DNA of 64,000 bases from Roseateles asaccharophilus (GCF_004362405.1 NZ_SNXE01000008.1:62001-126000); one strand, 5' to 3'. Counted from the first letter of the stretch, positions 25,364 to 35,578 are shown. Numbers and translations: made by a program. Notes: generated by a model not told the origin, from the letters alone.

Positions 25364-26722
25364 TCAGAACACGAAGTCCAGGGCGACCGTTGCCAGACGC
25401 ACCGTTCCCACCGAATCCGACATCTGCGCGGCACCGGCCAGGGCGCCGACACGGCTCATGGTCTGGGCATCGGTCGCGCCAAAGCTGTTGGTGCGCGGCT
25501 TGTACTGGTCCAGCTGGAACTTCAGGGCCACCGAGGGCGCCACATCCACGCGCAGACCCATGGACAGGGTTCGGTTGTCGGTGTTGGAGGTTTGGGCATA
25601 GGGGGCGCCCTGGGTGAAGCGCTGGTCCACCAGACTCTGGTACTGCGGCGCCGCGCTCAGGATGTAGCGCCGGGTGTCCGTCTTGCTTGCGGAGTAGCTC
25701 ACATAGGGCAAGACGCGGTCGAAGCGGTAGCCGGCTGTCAGGTAGTAGGCCGCGGAGTTGGACAGCTGCGAGTCCGACTTTCGCTTCATGTACTCCGCCT
25801 GGACCACCACATTCCCGTTGTCATAGACCAGGCCGAGATCGGTGATGTTGAAGGGCTTCTTGTCACGGCGCAGGGCGTTGAACACCGAGTCGAAGTTGGT
25901 GAAGAGCTGGTTGCAGCTGATGTTGGCGCTGAAGCTGGCGCAGCTGGCAGCCGCGGGGTTGAGGCGGAAGCCGCGACCGGTCTGCGGCTGCGAGACGGCA
26001 AACAGGGTGCTGGGGGCCGCCTGGCCATCGGCCTGGTAGTTGGTGTGGCTGGCGTCCATATGGCTGACGCGGAAGGTCCAGCTGCCCGTCTCGGCGCTGA
26101 GGTTCAGGCCGGCCATATGGTTGAACTTGATGCCCGAGCCGCCCGCGAACTTCAGGTCATAGCCGCCGTAGTAGCCCTGCAGCGTGTAGGAGACCGCGCC
26201 CAGTTTGCCGCGGTAGATGGCATCGATGCCGTCCACATTGTTGATGGTCGCGGAGTTGTAGACGTCGGTCGGGGGGCGCACCCAGATATTGGCGTAGCCC
26301 ACATTGCGGTAGTCAGAGCCCATCAGCGTGGGCGCTACAAAGCGGCCTGCGCGCAGGGACAGGGCGGAGATCGGCTTGTAGGCGATGTAGGCCCAGTCCA
26401 CCGAGGGCTTGAAGCTGTTGTCCTCGTTTCGGCGCGAGAGCAGCTGCACCACGGCTTGCAGCTTGTCGCTAGGCCGATAGCTCAGCTGAACGCCGAGCTT
26501 GCTGTCGTTGTCGAACTCGTGGCTGGAGGCTGTGCCGCTGGGCAGACGGTTGTCGGAGCGGAACTCGATGTTCTCGTTGTTGGTCTGCACGGCAGAGAGC
26601 GTGCCGAATCCCGACAACACCAAGGTCTTGCTTTCGTTGGAGATCTCGGCGCGTGCGGCCGTGGCGCAGGTCAGTGCCACAGCCATGCCGAGCACGCTGT
26701 AGCGAAGTGAAGTGCTTTTCAT
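25364..26722 (-). CDS. Gram-negative porin-like outer-membrane protein
   Basis: From ATG 26722 the product has 452 residues: a signal peptide (SVLGMAVALTCATAARA), then alternating amphipathic strands typical of a 16-stranded barrel. It ends VALDFVF, with the C-terminal aromatic insertion signal. RAGRFVAPTLMGSDYRNVGYANIW resembles the constriction-loop region of porins of the DUF3138/ porin_4-like group. Cargo unknown. It leads a minus-strand unit with the small binding protein and the c-di-GMP enzyme. Confidence 0.75.
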   Translation of the reverse strand: MKSTSLRYSVLGMAVALTCATAARAEISNESKTLVLSGFGTLSAVQTNNENIEFRSDNRLPSGTASSHEFDNDSKLGVQLSYRPSDKLQAVVQLLSRRNEDNSFKPSVDWAYIAYKPISALSLRAGRFVAPTLMGSDYRNVGYANIWVRPPTDVYNSATINNVDGIDAIYRGKLGAVSYTLQGYYGGYDLKFAGGSGIKFNHMAGLNLSAETGSWTFRVSHMDASHTNYQADGQAAPSTLFAVSQPQTGRGFRLNPAAASCASFSANISCNQLFTNFDSVFNALRRDKKPFNITDLGLVYDNGNVVVQAEYMKRKSDSQLSNSAAYYLTAGYRFDRVLPYVSYSASKTDTRRYILSAAPQYQSLVDQRFTQGAPYAQTSNTDNRTLSMGLRVDVAPSVALKFQLDQYKPRTNSFGATDAQTMSRVGALAGAAQMSDSVGTVRLATVALDFVF

Positions 26723-26886
26723 GAGTCTTCTGGTCGGGTCAGGGAACAATGAACGCGACATCGAACCGACCGTCCAAAGGTTCGGCCTCGCGTTGAGCGG
26801 GTGCTCAAAAGGAATACGGCTGATGCAGCGCGTGGCTGCGCCGCGATCGGGCTGGTGCTCAGCCCCGGTGCCGGCAGGACAAGGCC

Positions 26887-28404
26887 TCAGCTGCTGGCGG
26901 TCTGGAAGCGCTGGGCGAGCGCCGACAGGCGCCTCGTCTGCTCCTCCAGGCTGGCGGCCGCCGCGGCGGCCTCTTCCACCAGCGCGCTGTTCTGCCGGGT
27001 GCTGTCGTCTATGCCGGTCACGGCGTGGCCGGCCTCGGCAATCCGAAGCGCCTGGTCCTCGCTGGACATGGCAATCTCGCGGATGAAGGTGGCCGTGGCC
27101 GTGACGGAGTGCAGCGCGCTCTGCATGGCGCCACCGGCGGCCTGGACACGGGACTTGCCTTCCGCGACCTGTTCCACGGAGGCGTCGATCAAGGCTGCAA
27201 TTTCCTTGGCCGAGTCGGCTGCGCTGCGTGCCAGACGACGGACTTCGGCCGCGACAACGGCGAATCCTCGGCCGTTTTCACCAGCCCGCGCGGCTTCGAT
27301 GGCGGCGTTGAGCGCCAGGATATTGGTTTGAAACGCTATGCCGTCGATCAGCGCCGTGATCTCGCTGATGCGTTGCGATGACTCGCTGATTGCGCTCATG
27401 GAGGTGATGGCTGCTGCCACAGCCTGGCCGCCGGCTTCGGCATCGATGCAGGCCTGCGCCGCGGTCTCGGCTGCCTTTCTGGCGTGACCGGCATTGTCCT
27501 GAACCGAGCTGGTGAGTTGACGCATCGATTGCGTCGTGACTTCTACGGCGTTGGCCTGTCGCTCGGTGCGCGCGGACAGGTCCATGTTTCCTGCGGCGAT
27601 TTCGCTGGCTGCGTGCGTGATCTCGTTGGCACCGGCCCTGAGCTGATTGATCAGATCACGCAGCCCACTCGACATCGCTGCGGCTGCCGCCAGCAAGCTG
27701 CTGCCTCGCGGGTCGGCGTCAATGCCTCGCGAGAGATTCCCGGATGCAATCTCTTGCATCAGGTCACGCACAAACTCGGGCTCGGCGCCCAGCTGCGACC
27801 ACACGCCAGCGATGATTCTCCAGGAGGCCACGATCAGGGCGGCGAGCACGATCAGGGCACTGATCAGTGTGGCCCGGATAATGTCTCGGACACCTTTGCG
27901 GCTGCTGTCCAGAACGGCATCGAATCCTGCTTGAGCCTGGCTCACTTCCGCGTCCAGGCGGGTCTGCAGGGCCTTCAGGCTCTCTTGCATGCGGGGTACG
28001 GCGCTCGCAGCCTCCCCGTCACCCGCGCCCAGCAGGATCAGCGCAGTCTCGCGTGCGGCGCCTGCATAGCTGTTCAGCAATGCGCCCAGTTCTTCGTCCA
28101 GCTCGGTGTGGCCCGGAAGCTTGCCGACGGCCTGCAGCTGCTGCTCGATACTCGCTCGCAGGCGTTCGGCGTCCTCCAGCCGACGCGGTTCGGACTCGCT
28201 GACCGCCGCCTGAAAAGCCGTCGACATGGGCTCGATCAGCGATTGCGCTCGGGTGACGCCGGCGAGGTAGGGATAGGCCTTGCTCCCCAGGCCCTCGATG
28301 TCATCGGTCGTGTGGCTCGCCACCGTGAGAATGATGCCCACGCTGATGGTGAAAATCGCGGCCGCCGTGGCAGGCAGAGCCCAGATACGTTTCTTGAATC
28401 CCAT
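26887..28404 (-). CDS. Methyl-accepting chemotaxis protein
   Basis: The 505-residue chemoreceptor has an N-terminal helix (about 8-28), a periplasmic helical-bundle sensor region of about 150 residues, a second helix (about 170-190) and a cytoplasmic signalling domain. The hairpin tip contains [20 protein letters not shown] and [14 protein letters not shown], near-identical to all MCPs. The C-terminus lacks a CheR-tethering pentapeptide (ends QTASS). GTG 28428 is the earliest start, but ATG 28404 (MGFKKRIW) fits better. Ligand unknown. Confidence 0.92.
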   Translation of the reverse strand: MGFKKRIWALPATAAAIFTISVGIILTVASHTTDDIEGLGSKAYPYLAGVTRAQSLIEPMSTAFQAAVSESEPRRLEDAERLRASIEQQLQAVGKLPGHTELDEELGALLNSYAGAARETALILLGAGDGEAASAVPRMQESLKALQTRLDAEVSQAQAGFDAVLDSSRKGVRDIIRATLISALIVLAALIVASWRIIAGVWSQLGAEPEFVRDLMQEIASGNLSRGIDADPRGSSLLAAAAAMSSGLRDLINQLRAGANEITHAASEIAAGNMDLSARTERQANAVEVTTQSMRQLTSSVQDNAGHARKAAETAAQACIDAEAGGQAVAAAITSMSAISESSQRISEITALIDGIAFQTNILALNAAIEAARAGENGRGFAVVAAEVRRLARSAADSAKEIAALIDASVEQVAEGKSRVQAAGGAMQSALHSVTATATFIREIAMSSEDQALRIAEAGHAVTGIDDSTRQNSALVEEAAAAAASLEEQTRRLSALAQRFQTASS

Positions 28405-28529
28405 GATGGCCGGAGAAGGCTGGTGCACCGTTTTTTGCAGAGGTGCGCAGTCTCGGCCGCCGGCTGGATACCGTCATGATCGGTCCATGACCAATTCCTG
28501 ATCATCGGATTCCCGGCATGCAAGCGTCC

Positions 28530-29045
28530 CTAGGATGAACGCCGCTGCCGGCGCCACAGGCGTGAGATGGTCCACAGATTCATGCTGAGCAGGCTGGCTT
28601 CCAGCAGCACGCCACCCACCGAGCCGACGCAGACATTGTTCACGAGCCAGAGCGTGGTGCCCACCAGCATCAGCATGCGCATGGCCAGACCGTGGAGGAA
28701 GAACAGGGAGAACGTGCCGATGCAGGAGGCCAGAATGGGCAGCATGGACAGCCAGCCGCTGTACAGCGCGTAGCCCATTCCGAGGCCCAGGGCGATGAAG
28801 AAGACGCCGACCGCTGGGCGGCGCCAGCGTATGGCCGCCATGGAGCGTGCCAGCGAGACCAGGCTGCTGGCAGCCGCGCTCGGGTGTCCCAGCATGGCGA
28901 AGTGCAGGGCATAGGCCAGGCACTCCAGGGCCATGAACAGCTTGAAGCGCCGGTCATCGGTCTGCCCGAAGCACAACAGGCCCAGCAGGAAGGCGGCATA
29001 TCCCGCCAGCTGCGCCGGCGAGAGCAGATCCGTGATCGTGGGCAT
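28530..29045 (-). CDS. YgjV-family inner-membrane protein
   Basis: The product is about 171 residues with five or six hydrophobic helices. QLAGYAAFLLGLLCFGQTDDRRFKLF at the start, LHFAMLGHPSAAASSLVSLAR and the final NLWTISRLWRR match Imp-YgjV proteins, which have no assigned activity. I prefer ATG 29045 (MPTITDLL) to 29069. Its position between the chemoreceptor and the pectin genes suggests no clear role. Confidence 0.78.
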   Translation of the reverse strand: MPTITDLLSPAQLAGYAAFLLGLLCFGQTDDRRFKLFMALECLAYALHFAMLGHPSAAASSLVSLARSMAAIRWRRPAVGVFFIALGLGMGYALYSGWLSMLPILASCIGTFSLFFLHGLAMRMLMLVGTTLWLVNNVCVGSVGGVLLEASLLSMNLWTISRLWRRQRRSS

Positions 29046-29085
29046 GGATTCGGCGTTGCGAGGGCCCAAGGCCGGCGCAGAGCGT

Positions 29086-30690
29086 TCAGTCGAGGGCCTG
29101 GTAGCGGAGCTTGGAAAAGCGCACGCGCCCCTGGCCCGCGGCGTAGAGGGCCGGCCGCAGGCTCATGAAACCGCCCGCAACATTGTGGTGATAGCCCGAG
29201 ACCTCCATCTGCGTGCCGTACTTCCGCCAGCCGGACTCGCCCTCATGTCGGGTATGCAGGGTCAGGATGTGCTCCCTCAGGGTCAGGCGCATGCGCAGAC
29301 GCCGGCCCTGGCCCGGGAGCAGGGAACCCCGTCGCTGATCCTGACCATAGCGATGCAGCCAGAAGCCCTGCTTGTCGACGCCCAGCCCGGCGTAGAGCTT
29401 GTCGTTGTAGAACAGGATCAGGCCGGCGCGGGCCTGTGGGTCCAAGTCCATGTCCACCTCGACCTGGAAGTGGCGATCGCCGCTCACAAAGCACAGCGGT
29501 GCGCCATTGCCGGGCCCGTCTCCCCGGCCCGCCAAGCTGAGCTGGCCCTGGCCAACCCGCAGGCGTTGCGCGTCCAGTGCGTCACCGCGGAAGAAGCTCC
29601 ATTGCGGACCCAGGCTGGGTGCGTCGAAGTCATCGGAAAGCGCCATGCCATGTGGAACGGCCTCACCGCCGGCCGGCATGGGCAGGGCGGATCCTGCGTC
29701 CGCCAGCGGACTTCGATACCAGCCATCCGCCGTCCATTCGATGGGTTCCAGCAGGGTCTGCCGCCCCAGATTGCGGTAGCCGTTCTCGTAGCCGTGCAGC
29801 ATCATGTACCAGTCACCGGGGCGCGGTCCCTCCACCAAAGTGCCATGGCCGCGGGACCACCAGGCTTCGCTGATATGACGGGTGCGAAGAATGGGGTTGT
29901 AGGGCGAGTTCTCCCAGGGCCCGTCCAGGGTTCGTGCGCGAGCATGGACCACCATATGGCCGGTGGGCGGTCCTGCCGTGCCGCCCAGAGCCGTGGTCAT
30001 ATGCCACCAGCCGCGGTGCCAGAGCATCTTGGGACCTTCCTGGGCGAAGCCCTCCACATCCCAGTCCTCGGGGTACTGCCAGCCCTCGTACACCTTCTCC
30101 AAGGGACCGACGGTCCGCAGCCCATCGTCGCTCAGGCGCACGCGCAAGCCGGCACTGAGGAACAGGAAACGCCGGCCCTGTGCATCCACCGCATGGCCGG
30201 GGTCGATCTTGTCGATACCCAGCGCCTGGGGCTTGGACCAAGGCCCCCGGATGTCGCCGGCGTGCATGACCCAGATGTCGTTGCCCCGGGGGTGTTTGGT
30301 CGGGATATAGAGGTAATAGCGTCCGGCATGCTTGATGAGCTCCGGTGCCCAGACACTGCCCAGATACTCGTGCAAGGCATGGCCCAGGGCTTGCCAGTTC
30401 ACCAGATCACGTGAGTGCCAGATCAGCAGGCCCGGGTTTGCCTCGAAGGAGGAGTGGGTCATGTAGTAGTCGCGCCCATCCTTGAGCACCGTGGGGTCGG
30501 GGCGATCCCCGGCCAGCACCGGATTGAGGTAGCGCCCAGTCCCCAGATCCGCGCGGCGCTGTCCCTCGTGTCCCCGGGCCCAGACCAGGGGAGGGCGGGG
30601 CGTAGGCAAGGCGGTGCAGCCGGCCAGCAGGCCACTTCCCAGACCCCCGCTGGCGAGCAAGAGCCTTCGGCGCGAGATCGCTGGGCTCAT
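29086..30690 (-). CDS. GH43 glycoside hydrolase, Tat-exported lipoprotein
   Basis: The 534-residue enzyme probably removes arabinose- or xylose-type side chains from pectin. The N-terminus combines a twin-arginine motif (SRRRLLLASGG) with a lipobox LLAGC (Cys25), so it is likely a Tat-exported lipoprotein. The five-blade propeller begins NPVLAGDRPDPTVLKDG, with Asp65 as candidate general base, followed by SVWAPELIKHAGRYYLYI. The C-terminal 190 residues form a beta-sandwich (DDFDAPSLGPQWSF, AGLILFYNDKLYAGLG) of the GH43_C2/DUF1349 type. Last gene of the kdgF operon; its ATG overlaps the stop of the fusion enzyme by 4 bases. Confidence 0.86.
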   Translation of the reverse strand: MSPAISRRRLLLASGGLGSGLLAGCTALPTPRPPLVWARGHEGQRRADLGTGRYLNPVLAGDRPDPTVLKDGRDYYMTHSSFEANPGLLIWHSRDLVNWQALGHALHEYLGSVWAPELIKHAGRYYLYIPTKHPRGNDIWVMHAGDIRGPWSKPQALGIDKIDPGHAVDAQGRRFLFLSAGLRVRLSDDGLRTVGPLEKVYEGWQYPEDWDVEGFAQEGPKMLWHRGWWHMTTALGGTAGPPTGHMVVHARARTLDGPWENSPYNPILRTRHISEAWWSRGHGTLVEGPRPGDWYMMLHGYENGYRNLGRQTLLEPIEWTADGWYRSPLADAGSALPMPAGGEAVPHGMALSDDFDAPSLGPQWSFFRGDALDAQRLRVGQGQLSLAGRGDGPGNGAPLCFVSGDRHFQVEVDMDLDPQARAGLILFYNDKLYAGLGVDKQGFWLHRYGQDQRRGSLLPGQGRRLRMRLTLREHILTLHTRHEGESGWRKYGTQMEVSGYHHNVAGGFMSLRPALYAAGQGRVRFSKLRYQALD

Positions 30691-32714
30691 GGCTTGGGGT
30701 CCCGATGCAAGGATGTCCAGCCGGCCTTCGGGCTCATATCCCGCAAGTCCCAGGCCGCCGCATCGAAGGGGCGGCTGCGCGGCGCGTGGCGTGGAAAGCC
30801 GCTGGACTGGGTTTCGCTGTCGATGATCTGGCCGCGCCCCTCGAGCACATCGGACAGCAGCTTGGCGTCAATCGGGTCCCGGTCCCAGGGCCGCGCGCCC
30901 GCCGTGTGCAGGATGCGGTCCTCGAGTTGGCGGGCGGGCAGGGCCTGCAGCCGGGGCGGGAGGTAGGCCGGGCGCGCCGCATCGCCCGCCGGCAGGATCT
31001 GCGCCGCTCCAGCGCTGTAGCGGCCGGTCAGGGGGACCGCAGCCCCCTGGCGATCATGGGCCAGGTTGTCGGCCAGGTAGAGCTCCACATCCCCTTGTCC
31101 GCCCAGGCTGAAGAGCGGCGTATCGGCCGGGGTGTCCGGTCCATGGCGCAGCACATTGCCCACCAGGGCGATCTTGCCGGTCTGATACGGCTGCCCCTGC
31201 CACTCATTGCCCAGCAGGTTGTAGTGGGCGGCGCGCGGGCCCGGGTTGTAGATCAGGTTGTTGACCATGGCCGCCTGGACGCCGCCCTTGAAGAGGGCAT
31301 TGCGCTCGCGGTTGCTCGCATAGACATTGCCCAGCAGCAGCACGGCGCTGGCGTTGTCATGGATCAGGCTGCCCTTGGAGTGCTCGCCCTTGGCATGCAC
31401 GCTATTGGACAGACCTTCGAAGATCAGATTGTTGCTGTAGGTGATGTGGTGCGAGGTCGCGAGCCGCCAGGCCGCCGGATCGGGGCCCTGAAAGCGCGGA
31501 CCGCCGACGGAGAGGTTCTCGTCGGTGGCCCAGGACAGGCTGCAGTGGTCCACGATCACATGGTGGGCGCCCGCCTGGGTGCCGATGCCATCGTGATCAT
31601 GGCCGCTGCGCGGTGCGCGTCCGTAGGCACCTGGGCGCACGCTGAGGTGCTGGATGATGACATCGTGGGCGCGTACGGCGATCCCGCCCTTGATGAGGCT
31701 GATGCCCGGCGCGGGCGCGGTCTGGCCGGCAATGGTGATGAAGGGGTGGACGATCTGCAGCTCACGCCCCCCGAGGTCGATCACGCCGCCCACCTCGAAC
31801 ACCACGATGCGCGGCCCCTTGGCCTCTAGGGCCGCGCGCAGTGAGCCCGGCCCCTGGTCGGCCAGCGTGCTGACCTTGATGATGCGTCCGCCCCGCCCAC
31901 CCAAGGTGCCCACCGCCCAGCCCGCATGGGTGTGGGTGTGGGGGTTCAGCGGCGGCGCGAGCGCTGTGTCCGCGCTCGCCAGCGCGGGGGCCGGTATCTG
32001 CTCGCAGTCTGGCGCAGCGCTTCTGGGCAGGTCCAAGCCCGGCAGCTTGCGCGCGACTTCGGCGGACAGCAGGGCGGCGAAGAAGCAGGCGCCGCGGGCG
32101 CCCAGGTGAGTGTGGTCATAGCCGGGCTGGCCCGGCGCGGCCTGGGCCAGGGTCGGCGCGGCCGCCTCGCCCAGGGTCTGCAGCAGCTCAGCGCTGAGCC
32201 TGTGCAGGTCCAGCAGGGGAACATCCAGCTCCTGGGCGACGCCCCGCATGGCCTGAGCCCAGGGTTGCAGATCGTCCTGCAGCAGGCCCTGGCTGAACTG
32301 GCGCCGGCGCAAGGGCGTGACCAGCACAGGCTGCGCCTTGAGCGCGCGCACGTCCTCGACGTAGCGCGCCAGATTGGCGGGATATTCGCGTTGCAGGTCG
32401 GTGGAGCGGCCGGGCTTGCCCGGCTGGTCGTTGTGCCCGAACTGGATCAGCACCCAGGCCGGCGAGGCCTCGGGGCGCGCGCGCAGCCGGGCCAGGGCCC
32501 GCTCCCACAAGCCCTCGGCGCGGTAGCTGGCGCTGCTGCGCCCGCCGCGACCCAGGTTCAGGCACAGGGCGGCGGGCTCCAGGCGCTCGCAGAGCGCGTC
32601 GCCATAGCCCGTTTGCGGGGCCATGGTGCTGTCGCCCACGAGCAGCACGGTGGGCGGCTCGGCCCAAGCCGGCCCCGCTGCCAGCAGCAGGGTCGCCAGC
32701 GCGAGGTGTCGCAT
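30687..32714 (-). CDS. Secreted fusion: CE12 pectin/rhamnogalacturonan acetylesterase plus PL1 pectate lyase
   Basis: Two catalytic domains share one 675-residue secreted chain (signal peptide about 1-18). Residues 20-230 form an SGNH esterase of the CE12 type: GDST with nucleophile Ser29, GRGGRS, GHND with Asn95, and DHTH with Asp200/His203. After a His-Thr-rich linker (about 258-264), residues 265-675 form a right-handed beta-helix lyase: GGRGGRIIKVSTLADQGPGS, VVFEVGGVIDLGG and VDHCSLSWATDENLS. Deacetylation followed by cleavage on one molecule would help with acetylated pectin. It lies between the TonB receptor (2-base gap) and the GH43 gene (4-base overlap). Confidence 0.88.
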   Translation of the reverse strand: MRHLALATLLLAAGPAWAEPPTVLLVGDSTMAPQTGYGDALCERLEPAALCLNLGRGGRSSASYRAEGLWERALARLRARPEASPAWVLIQFGHNDQPGKPGRSTDLQREYPANLARYVEDVRALKAQPVLVTPLRRRQFSQGLLQDDLQPWAQAMRGVAQELDVPLLDLHRLSAELLQTLGEAAAPTLAQAAPGQPGYDHTHLGARGACFFAALLSAEVARKLPGLDLPRSAAPDCEQIPAPALASADTALAPPLNPHTHTHAGWAVGTLGGRGGRIIKVSTLADQGPGSLRAALEAKGPRIVVFEVGGVIDLGGRELQIVHPFITIAGQTAPAPGISLIKGGIAVRAHDVIIQHLSVRPGAYGRAPRSGHDHDGIGTQAGAHHVIVDHCSLSWATDENLSVGGPRFQGPDPAAWRLATSHHITYSNNLIFEGLSNSVHAKGEHSKGSLIHDNASAVLLLGNVYASNRERNALFKGGVQAAMVNNLIYNPGPRAAHYNLLGNEWQGQPYQTGKIALVGNVLRHGPDTPADTPLFSLGGQGDVELYLADNLAHDRQGAAVPLTGRYSAGAAQILPAGDAARPAYLPPRLQALPARQLEDRILHTAGARPWDRDPIDAKLLSDVLEGRGQIIDSETQSSGFPRHAPRSRPFDAAAWDLRDMSPKAGWTSLHRDPKP

Positions 32715-32716
32715 GC

Positions 32717-35578
32717 TCAGAACTTGTAGCGGGCGCCGAACAGGAACTCCCGACCGGTGACGTTGTAGACCACAGGGCTGTTGCGGCTGCGGCTGACGAA
32801 CTGGTCCTTGGCACGGTTGTTCAGATTGGTACCTTCGAAGGTGAAGGTCAGGCGGTCATCCCACTCGTAGCTGAGCGACATGTCCACATTCAAGGCGGCA
32901 TTGGTGCCCTCCACATCGTTGTTGTTCTGCCCCGGGACACGAGTCAGGAAGGCCGAGCGGTAGGAGGTGGACAGGCGCGCGCTGAAGCGACCGTCGTCGT
33001 AGTAGATCGACACGTTGGCCGAGCGGGGGGACAGCCCGATCAAGTTGTCCACGATCGAGGCATTGCCTGCCGCGCTGTCGCGATAGGCGACGTTCGACTT
33101 CACATAGGTGTAGTTGAACTGCATGCCCGTGTTGCTCAGGACGCCGGGCAGGAACTTGAAGGGCTGCTGCCAGTTCAACTCGATGCCCTTGAGCGAACCG
33201 CCCTCGGTATTGATCGGCGTGGTGATCGCGTAGACCGTGTCGGCGTTCTGCGAGTTCGGCAGCGAGGACAACGGCAGGCCGGTATCGCCGTAGCGCGTGC
33301 TGCCGCGCAGGCTCTGGATATAGGTGTCGATGTCCTTGTAGAACAGGCCGACGCCCAGGAAGCCTTCTTTGCTGAAGTACCACTCGCCGTTGAAGTCCAG
33401 CGTCTTGGCACGGTAGGGCTTGAGCGTGGGATTGCCCGCCGTGATGGTCTGGTTGGCCGTGTTCAGGGACATGCCCGGGTTCAGGTCATTCAGGCGCGGA
33501 CGGGCCATGACCTTGGCCGCTGCAGCGCGCAAGATCAGCTCGCGCGACAGATTCAGGGCCACGTTCAAGGACGGCAGAACATCGGTGTAGCTCTGCGCCT
33601 CCTGGGTGGGCGTGCCATTGCCCACCGAATCAAAACCGGACGCCGTCTGCGAGGTGCGCACATAGCGAACGCCGACGTTGCCGCGCAGCGGCAGCGATGA
33701 CACCCGCTCGCTGAAGTCCAGCATCACATACGCGCCTTCGTCCTTCTCGCTTGCGCCGAAGTTGTTGCCCCGGGCGCTGCCATTGCTGATGGACGTCAGC
33801 CGGAAGTCGCCCGGCCCGCCGGCTGGACCGCTCTTGAGGCAGTTGCAATAGATGTCGTAAGCCGCGGCGATGGCGCCGAGGTTGGGAATGATCCAGCTCG
33901 TCGGCACGCCGGCCGGCAGGTTCAGTCCCTTGCCGAATCCCGTCAGCGTGGTCGTCAGGCTGCTGGCAGCGACACCGCTTGGGGGCGCATACATCAGGGC
34001 CTCATTCGTGCGGCGCGACTCGAAGGTGTCGAAGACGAAGCGCTTGTAGCTCATCCCCGCCTTCAGGGTGTAGCGATCGGGCACCAGATCCCAGCTCAGA
34101 TCGACTTGACCGTTGTCATTGCGATTGGTCGCGCCCAGGGGGCGGATGCGAATCTCGCTGCTCACCAGGGTGGCCGGCACCGTCGCGGCACCGGCTGCGG
34201 CGGTGACGAATCCCAGGCCGCCGGGGCTCAGCTCGGTGACGGAAATCGGATAGCTGATCACGGGCAGGCGGCTGTTGCCGCTGAAATCTATCGTGTAGCC
34301 ATTGACGTTGTTGGCGTCCAGCGTGGTGGTGGTCTGCACCGGGTTGCGGAAGCGGCTCTTGCCCTGACCCAGCTTGACGCTCATGCGCAGGGTGTCGCTG
34401 AAGTCGTGCTCCAGGCTCAGCGTCGGCTGCACGAACTCGGTGGAGAGCTCGTCGAACCGGGACTCCGAGCGGATGTCCACGCCGTTGTACACACCGCGCA
34501 CCAGCTCCCCGGAGGCGTCGTAGACGGACTGCAAGACGCTGGTCTGGGGCTTGCCGTTGGTGCCGGTGCGACTGAAGGAAATGGCCTGCAGGAAGTCTTC
34601 CTGGCGGGTGGCCTCGAGCTTGGCGTACATCAGGTCAGCCGACACCAGGGTGTTCTCACCGGGCCGGAACTGGAACGAGCTGGTGACGCCGAGCCGGCTC
34701 TGGTCATGCGTCAGCCGGCCATAGCGCGGCAGGCGCGGATGGAAGTTGGCCGCATTGTTGGAGGCGGCCAAGGCGGCCGGATCGGAGCCTGCCGTGGCAA
34801 ACAAGCCCTGGCTGCTCACCCCATTGGCCCAGCGAACCGTGGAGAAACCCTCCTCCAGCACCTTGCGCTCGGAATAGGCCACGGACATCAGTGCCCCGAA
34901 CCGGCGGCTTTCGTCCGTGAACGAGACCAGGCCCGCAACACGCGGCGTGGTCTTGCCCGACAGATCGTTGTAGCGCCCCTGCGCGGAGGCCGTCGCCGTC
35001 CAACCGCGCTTGAAGTCAAAGGGGCGCCCGGTCTGCAGATCAACCGTGGCGCCCAGCGAGCCCTCATCGACATCCGCTGAAGCACTCTTGCGGACCGTGA
35101 TGCTGCTGAACAGCTCGGAGGCAAAGACATTGAAGTCAAAGCCGCGTGAGCGGTTGGCCCCGCCCGAGCTGTCCGTACCGCCGGTGGTGGCCAAAGCCTC
35201 AAGGCCATTGATGCGCACACGGGTGAAGTCCGCGCCCAGGCCCCGCACGGTGATGCTCCGGCCCTCGCCCGCATCACGATCAATCACCACGCCGGGAACG
35301 CGTTGCAGCGACTCGGCCAGATTGGTGTCGGGGAACTTGCCGATGTCCTCGGCCTTGATCACGTCGACGATGCCGCGGTCCTCGCGCTTCTTGTTCAGCG
35401 CGCTTTCCAGCGAGGCGCGGAAGCCCGTGACCACCACGGTTTCCATGGCCTGGGTCTGGGGCGCGGCGGCTTGGCTCTGGGCCCCCGCCGGCGCGAAGGC
35501 GAGCAGGGTGCCGCTGCCCAGCAGGCACAGGGCGAGGGGGTTGAGGCGCGGTGCGGTGGCCCGACGGCGGCTTTGCAT
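32717..35578 (-). CDS. TonB-dependent receptor for pectin fragments
   Basis: The 953-residue outer-membrane receptor has a signal peptide, a TonB-box-like METVVVTGFR near residue 45 and a plug domain with IVDVIKAEDIGKFPDTNLAE, VPGVVIDRDAGEGRSITVRG and DEGSLGATVDLQTGRPFD. A 22-strand barrel ends LFGARYKF. The plug wording is typical of carbohydrate receptors of Xanthomonas and Caulobacter type rather than siderophore receptors. AGGAGA lies before ATG 35578. Operon position between kdgF and secreted pectinases indicates oligogalacturonide uptake; the ligand is inferred. No SusD partner is present. Confidence 0.92.
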   Translation of the reverse strand: MQSRRRATAPRLNPLALCLLGSGTLLAFAPAGAQSQAAAPQTQAMETVVVTGFRASLESALNKKREDRGIVDVIKAEDIGKFPDTNLAESLQRVPGVVIDRDAGEGRSITVRGLGADFTRVRINGLEALATTGGTDSSGGANRSRGFDFNVFASELFSSITVRKSASADVDEGSLGATVDLQTGRPFDFKRGWTATASAQGRYNDLSGKTTPRVAGLVSFTDESRRFGALMSVAYSERKVLEEGFSTVRWANGVSSQGLFATAGSDPAALAASNNAANFHPRLPRYGRLTHDQSRLGVTSSFQFRPGENTLVSADLMYAKLEATRQEDFLQAISFSRTGTNGKPQTSVLQSVYDASGELVRGVYNGVDIRSESRFDELSTEFVQPTLSLEHDFSDTLRMSVKLGQGKSRFRNPVQTTTTLDANNVNGYTIDFSGNSRLPVISYPISVTELSPGGLGFVTAAAGAATVPATLVSSEIRIRPLGATNRNDNGQVDLSWDLVPDRYTLKAGMSYKRFVFDTFESRRTNEALMYAPPSGVAASSLTTTLTGFGKGLNLPAGVPTSWIIPNLGAIAAAYDIYCNCLKSGPAGGPGDFRLTSISNGSARGNNFGASEKDEGAYVMLDFSERVSSLPLRGNVGVRYVRTSQTASGFDSVGNGTPTQEAQSYTDVLPSLNVALNLSRELILRAAAAKVMARPRLNDLNPGMSLNTANQTITAGNPTLKPYRAKTLDFNGEWYFSKEGFLGVGLFYKDIDTYIQSLRGSTRYGDTGLPLSSLPNSQNADTVYAITTPINTEGGSLKGIELNWQQPFKFLPGVLSNTGMQFNYTYVKSNVAYRDSAAGNASIVDNLIGLSPRSANVSIYYDDGRFSARLSTSYRSAFLTRVPGQNNNDVEGTNAALNVDMSLSYEWDDRLTFTFEGTNLNNRAKDQFVSRSRNSPVVYNVTGREFLFGARYKF

